64,000 nucleotides of DNA from Pasteurella canis (lineage in GTDB: Bacteria; Pseudomonadota; Gammaproteobacteria; Enterobacterales; Pasteurellaceae), in NCBI RefSeq assembly GCF_900454865.1, contig NZ_UGTV01000015.1:620001-684000 (forward strand), given 5' to 3'. Shown piece after piece: positions 59,603-64,000 of the stretch; the stretch's first letter is position 1; the number at the start of each line of letters is the position of its first letter. Below the pieces are notes generated by a model, which made no database searches, was not told the origin of the DNA, and saw only the letters and a program-made list of their open reading frames with translations. The position numbers were made by a program, and so were the translations under genes.

Positions 59603-61945
59603 TTAAAAAGCATTTATTTTAATTTGTACTGAGTCAGCTCTACCTTGATCATCAAGGATAGAAATAATATAACTGCCCATCGAGTTAGGTTGCCATAAGA
59701 TGGGCTGATTGGGTAGAGCTTCACTAATAAATGCATTATCAATAAACCAGAATACCTTATGTACATCCGCTGCAACATTTGCTGACAAAATTAATGGTTC
59801 TGATTGAATTTGATGTGAAATATAATAATCTCTTTCTGCTAAAGGTGAAGTAATCTGAGGGTTATTTTGATATAAATATTGTAATGCTTGATTTTGTTGT
59901 TCATAAGGACAGGCAGGATTAATAATTGGAGTACGTTTCATTACACCAGCTTGTGCGAATAGCTGTTGAAAATCGCTTGACCACATTTCATATATTTTTT
60001 GTTCAATATCTTTATCGGAATAAGGCTGACAAGCTAATATATCAGTATTTTTTAATACGATAAATGGCTGGTAAAGCTGGCTGACAGTAATAGGTGATTT
60101 GCCTGGAATAAAAAGCGTTTTTACTTGTTGAGGGCAGTGTTGATTAGGTAAATTACCATCAGCTTGACAGACGAAAACCTCTTTTAAATTAGCTCCTTCC
60201 GTGACAATGTCACTCATTTGTGGTTCATTAGCAATGATACTATCCGCTAGTTGTAGAAAAAGTGGTGTGGCTACATTACGACCAATCAAATATGGATTGC
60301 TTTTATTATTGAAATTACCAAGCCAAACGACTAATGTATAACGTCCAAAGTATCCTGCTGTCCATGCATCGCGTAAACCATTAGATGTGCCTGTTTTCCA
60401 GTAGAGGGGTAAATTTGATTTAATCGATTTATTTTGTATATCAGTACGAATATTTTTGCGCAAAATATCATGGATCATTATCGTACTTTCTTTGCTAAGT
60501 AACTGTTTTTTTAAAGAAGATTTTTCTTCCTTAAGGAATTTTAAAGGTGACCATATCCCTTGGTTGGCTAACATAGCGTATAGGCTAGCTAATTGCTGAG
60601 CATTAAGTTCAGAGCCTCCCAATACTAAAGATAGACCGTAATGTGCTTTATTTTTAGTAAATGTTATATTGGCTTGTTGTAAAAAATCATATAAATCAGG
60701 TGAAAGACGACTGGCTATTTCAATTGCTGGGATATTGCGACTTTGTAATAATGCTTGAGTGACACTAATTGGACCAACAAAATTACCTTCATAATTTTCT
60801 GGTTGATATTCAGAAAAGATAGTGGGTAAATCTTTTAAAATAGTCTGGCTATGTGCCAACCCCTGATCAAATGCTAGAGCATAAATAAAGGGTTTTAATG
60901 TAGAGCCATAAGATCGTTTTGCTAGAGTGCCATTTATTTGACCTGAAATACGTTGATCAAAATAGTTACCTGACCCAATTAATGCCTTGACAGCCATAGT
61001 TTCATTATCGACTAACAATACAGATGCATTATTAATACCAGTTTGATATTGTTGTGATAAATAACGATGAGTAATGCTTTCAATTAAACTCTGTAAATGA
61101 CTATTTAATGTGCTGATGAGTTTAGGTCTATTAGGATACTGTTGTAGCAATTGGTCAACAAAGTGCGGTGCTAAAAATGGTAATTTTTCTAAAGGACGTA
61201 ACGCATAGCTCAGTTGAAAATCAGTTTGCCATTTTTTATCTTCTGGATGAGTTATTAACCAGCGATGATAGAGTTGATTACGTGCTTTAAATAAAGCAGG
61301 GTTAAGCTGAGAATTATGTTGACGAATATAAACATTTGGGTTTTTAGGCAGAATAGCTAATGTCATCGCTTCTGCCAAGTTGATTTGGCTATTTGATTTA
61401 TTGAAATAGATTAGACTAGCTGTACCAGCCCCCTCAATGTTACGACCATAAGGTGCAAAGTTAAAGTAGGCCTCGAGTATTTCTTTTTTAGAATAACGAA
61501 TTTCCAATTCAATAGCACGTAATATTTGTTCGGCCTTACCCACTAATGTACGACTATCAATGTGCCATAAAACACGAGCAAGTTGCATCGTTATAGTAGA
61601 ACCACCTTGAGGAGAATTGTTTAAAATATAAGTTTGCCATGCGCCACGTATTAAGCCATATGGATTAACACCAAAGTGATAATAGAACCATTCATCCTCT
61701 TGAAATAAAACTGCTTCAATTAATTTTGGCGAAATTTCTTCAAGTGGTGTCCATAAACGATATCGCTCATCTTTTGCTGTAGTGAGGCGTAGCAAATTAT
61801 TTTTATCATCATATATTGCAGTAGAGTAAGGAAAATAATCCTTCAAAGGAGTGTAGTGAGAGAGGCGAATAATCGTAGTAACGCTGCCTAGCAAAAGTAC
61901 GGTTAAAAATAATCTAAAAATGACTTTTTTACTCAGCGTTTTCAT
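59603..61945 (-). CDS. pbpC: penicillin-binding protein 1C
   Basis: A 780-residue class A PBP. After one N-terminal membrane anchor comes the glycosyltransferase domain with EDEWFYYHFGVNPYGLIRG and GGSTITMQLARVLWH. The transpeptidase domain has SYGSTLKPF (SxxK serine and lysine), QSRN and YWKTGTSNGLRDAW (KTG box). A BiPBP_C domain ends the protein. It usually sits beside the alpha-2-macroglobulin gene yfhM; here the two are about 20 kb apart. It converges on the TIR-STAND gene with only 16 bases between. Confidence 0.95.
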   Translation of the reverse strand: MKTLSKKVIFRLFLTVLLLGSVTTIIRLSHYTPLKDYFPYSTAIYDDKNNLLRLTTAKDERYRLWTPLEEISPKLIEAVLFQEDEWFYYHFGVNPYGLIRGAWQTYILNNSPQGGSTITMQLARVLWHIDSRTLVGKAEQILRAIELEIRYSKKEILEAYFNFAPYGRNIEGAGTASLIYFNKSNSQINLAEAMTLAILPKNPNVYIRQHNSQLNPALFKARNQLYHRWLITHPEDKKWQTDFQLSYALRPLEKLPFLAPHFVDQLLQQYPNRPKLISTLNSHLQSLIESITHRYLSQQYQTGINNASVLLVDNETMAVKALIGSGNYFDQRISGQINGTLAKRSYGSTLKPFIYALAFDQGLAHSQTILKDLPTIFSEYQPENYEGNFVGPISVTQALLQSRNIPAIEIASRLSPDLYDFLQQANITFTKNKAHYGLSLVLGGSELNAQQLASLYAMLANQGIWSPLKFLKEEKSSLKKQLLSKESTIMIHDILRKNIRTDIQNKSIKSNLPLYWKTGTSNGLRDAWTAGYFGRYTLVVWLGNFNNKSNPYLIGRNVATPLFLQLADSIIANEPQMSDIVTEGANLKEVFVCQADGNLPNQHCPQQVKTLFIPGKSPITVSQLYQPFIVLKNTDILACQPYSDKDIEQKIYEMWSSDFQQLFAQAGVMKRTPIINPACPYEQQNQALQYLYQNNPQITSPLAERDYYISHQIQSEPLILSANVAADVHKVFWFIDNAFISEALPNQPILWQPNSMGSYIISILDDQGRADSVQIKINAF

Positions 61946-61956
61946 TTCATTCTCTT

Positions 61957-61988
61957 AAAAAATTCCCCTTACTATATAGTAAGGGGAA
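61957..61988 (-). terminator. terminator after asnS
   Basis: A perfect 26-base palindrome (61963-61988) built on TTCCCCTTACTA and its complement, followed on the minus strand by TTTTTTAAG. It separates asnS from pbpC. Confidence 0.88.
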
Positions 61989-62011
61989 AATAACTTGGAT
62001 TGCATAGCTTA

Positions 62012-63415
62012 TTAAAAGTTGGCATTACGTGGCGCACGAGGGAATGGAATTACATCACGAATGTTTTGTACACCAGTGACATATACAATTAATCGTTCAA
62101 ATCCTAAGCCAAAGCCAGAATGTGGTACAGTACCATATCGACGTAAGTCACGATACCACCAATAGTCCTCAGGATTGAGACCCATTTCAAGCATACGTTG
62201 ATCTAATACATCTAAGCGTTCTTCACGTTGTGAGCCGCCAATGATTTCACCTATTCCTGGGGCTAGGACGTCCATTGCTGCAACTGTTTTACCATCATCA
62301 TTTAAACGCATATAAAATGCTTTAATATCTTTTGGATAGTTTTTTACAACAACTGGTGATTTAAAATATTCTTCAGCAAGATAGCGCTCATGTTCAGAGG
62401 ATAAATCGATCCCCCAAGAGACTGGAAATTCAAATTTTTTACCAGATTGTAGTAATATTTCAATTGCATCAGTATAGTCAATTTGTGCAAAATCAGAGTT
62501 AACAAAGTTTTCTAAACGAGTAATAACTTCTTTATCAACGTGTTTTTCAAAGAATGTTAAGTCGTCTTTTCGTTCCGCTAATACGGCACGGAAAACATAT
62601 TTCAGCATATCTTCAGCCAATTTTGCATTATCTGCTAACGTAGCAAAAGCAATTTCAGGCTCAACCATCCAAAACTCAGCTAGATGACGTGTTGTGTTTG
62701 AGTTTTCTGCGCGGAATGTGGGACCAAATGTATAGATTTTGCTTAATGCACAAGCATAAGTTTCACCGTTTAATTGGCCAGAAACAGTTAAGAATGATTC
62801 TTTACCGAAGAAATCTTGTGAAAAATCGACCGCTCCTTGCTCATTACGTGGTAAATTTTCTAAATCTAATGTAGAAACACGGAACATTTCCCCTGCACCT
62901 TCAGTATCTGATGCAGTAATTAATGGTGTTGCAACCCAATAGAATCCTTGTTCATGGAAGAAACGGTGAATAGCTTGAGCTAAACAATGACGAACACGTG
63001 CTATAGCACCAATAATATTAGTACGAGGGCGTAAATGGGCAACTTCACGTAAATATTCGATAGAGTGTCGCTTAGCTGCCATTGGATACGTTTCTGGGTC
63101 GTCAACCCAACCAGTAACAACGACGGAGCTTGCTTGTAATTCAACTGCTTGACCTTCGGCAGGTGATTCGACTACTGTTCCTGTGACAATAACGGAACAG
63201 CCTGTAGTAAGACGTAACACTTCTGAGGCATAATTTTCAATATCATTATTCACAATAGCTTGGATTGGATCAAAGCAAGAGCCATCATAAATAGATAAAA
63301 AAGACAGCCCAGCTTTTGAGTCTCGGCGAGTACGAATCCATCCACGTACAGTTATTTGTTCGCCAACAGTTATTTTACCTTGTAATACATCAACGATAGA
63401 TGCAATTTTAGTCAT
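62012..63415 (-). CDS. asnS: asparagine-tRNA ligase
   Basis: A 467-residue class IIb aminoacyl-tRNA synthetase charging tRNA-Asn. The N-terminal OB anticodon-binding domain ([25 protein letters not shown]) precedes the catalytic core. Motif 2 lies in [20 protein letters not shown] and motif 3 in [15 protein letters not shown]. Length equals E. coli AsnS to within a residue. A GAGG site lies before the ATG. It is followed by its own terminator. Confidence 0.97.
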   Translation of the reverse strand: MTKIASIVDVLQGKITVGEQITVRGWIRTRRDSKAGLSFLSIYDGSCFDPIQAIVNNDIENYASEVLRLTTGCSVIVTGTVVESPAEGQAVELQASSVVVTGWVDDPETYPMAAKRHSIEYLREVAHLRPRTNIIGAIARVRHCLAQAIHRFFHEQGFYWVATPLITASDTEGAGEMFRVSTLDLENLPRNEQGAVDFSQDFFGKESFLTVSGQLNGETYACALSKIYTFGPTFRAENSNTTRHLAEFWMVEPEIAFATLADNAKLAEDMLKYVFRAVLAERKDDLTFFEKHVDKEVITRLENFVNSDFAQIDYTDAIEILLQSGKKFEFPVSWGIDLSSEHERYLAEEYFKSPVVVKNYPKDIKAFYMRLNDDGKTVAAMDVLAPGIGEIIGGSQREERLDVLDQRMLEMGLNPEDYWWYRDLRRYGTVPHSGFGLGFERLIVYVTGVQNIRDVIPFPRAPRNANF

Positions 63416-63709
63416 ATAAAAACCTCAATTTTTAAATAATTTTTTGAGTAAATAAACCGATATAGTTTACCTTAACTTATGAAAATTACCAAAATCTATT
63501 AAAAGTTTTGTTTTTGTGAAATAAATCTCATTATTACTTTAAAGCACTTGTTTTTATTCTTATAACTGGTATAAGTAGACAATTTATTATTTCTTATTTT
63601 CATTAGAAAACTCTGCATTAATATGGAACATAATCAAAAAATAGATCTTGTTTAATATGCTTCAGTAGCAGAACAATCTTTGCTTTACTTATGGAATAGA
63701 GTATTAATT

Positions 63710-64000
63710 ATGCCAAAAATCAGAAAAGAAGATAAATTGCCACTACGCTTAAAGCAACTTGGACGCATTTACCGTTTAGTTGAACAATTTGAAGAAATTT
63801 CTCGTATTGATTTATCAAAGCTCTCACGTTTAGCTCCAGCAACAATTACAGCATTAACTCGCGAACTTATTAAAGAAAAATTAATTATTGAACGAGCAGT
63901 ACAAAATACAGAAACGCGTGGTCGACCAGCTATTGGTTTATGTGTATCGCCATTTTACTGGCAATCTTTGTGTGCCACATTAGTTGAGAATCAATTTGAG
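63710..64000 (+). CDS. ROK-family transcriptional repressor (Mlc/NagC type), N-terminal part
   Basis: The first 97 codons of a ROK repressor; the rest runs out of the window. The winged helix reads IYRLVEQFEEISRIDLSKLS then RLAPATITALTRELIKE, close to E. coli Mlc and NagC, and RGRPAIGL marks the switch into the ROK domain. The SRIDLS and LAPA residues look more like Mlc. Mlc represses sugar phosphotransferase genes and NagC amino-sugar genes; the kind cannot be fixed from this fragment. Confidence 0.85.
   Translation, partial: MPKIRKEDKLPLRLKQLGRIYRLVEQFEEISRIDLSKLSRLAPATITALTRELIKEKLIIERAVQNTETRGRPAIGLCVSPFYWQSLCATLVENQFE

Overview
This window is chromosomal DNA from a member of the Pasteurellaceae. 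Coding is dense and AT-rich. About two dozen copies of the 9-mer AAGTGCGGT (Haemophilus-type DNA uptake signal sequence, USS) are scattered through it, several as inverted pairs that form transcription terminators. Gene content and order match Haemophilus/Pasteurella: yoaA-tsaB-slp-fadD-rnd, pta/ackA/yfbV, cvpA-purF-ubiX, moeA-moeB/folE, infC-rpmI-rplT, hmrM/ribE and dolP-diaA-yraN-lpoA/rsmI. The species cannot be fixed from sequence alone; I infer a Hin-USS-clade Pasteurellaceae.

Layout. 1-8.3 kb: the end of the helicase gene yoaA, tsaB, an Slp lipoprotein, fadD behind a FadR operator, rnd, then ackA and pta on the minus strand. 8.5-15.6 kb: yfbV, a PurR box, cvpA-purF, an unknown membrane protein, ubiX, the molybdopterin genes and folE. 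15.9-21.7 kb: xthA, a DUF695/RraB-like gene and a lic1-type phosphorylcholine locus with two tandem licD genes. 21.8-26 kb: a TauE/SafE exporter, a Crp-family regulator, infC (AUU start), rpmI and rplT. 26-33.7 kb: a small trimeric autotransporter in very AT-rich DNA, twin ferritins, aroG-tyrA behind tandem TyrR-type boxes, yciO, rluB and cysB. 33.8-44.5 kb: a giant alpha-2-macroglobulin lipoprotein, dapD, an unknown protein, tehB, a cold-shock gene with a long folded leader, an unknown lipoprotein, a probable frameshifted membrane gene and tRNA-Val(GAC). 44.7-53.6 kb: pykA, an oxidoreductase, hmrM, ribE and the dolP-diaA-yraN-lpoA / rsmI cluster. 53.7-59.6 kb: an accessory two-gene module. 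59.6-64 kb: pbpC, asnS and the start of a ROK repressor (Mlc/NagC type).

The strongest candidate for an undescribed system is the pair at 53859-59586. The first gene encodes a two-helix membrane protein with a channel-like N-terminus, two degenerate Rossmann-like units and a C-terminal RyR-like segment. The second encodes a 1262-residue TIR - nSTAND1-type NTPase - transmembrane helix - TPR protein whose repeats keep an exact 48-residue pitch for ten units. Both lie behind one plausible sigma-70 promoter. A reasonable hypothesis is an envelope-anchored NAD-consuming immune sensor whose TIR nucleotide product is read by the RyR-like partner. This is inference; no function is shown by the sequence itself.

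Other points worth attention are the tandem licD pair with apparent gene conversion and no CAAT repeat tract, a terminator-like hairpin in the ackA leader, mutually exclusive helices in the cold-shock leader, loss of both zinc cysteine pairs in MoeB, and the separation of the macroglobulin gene from pbpC.
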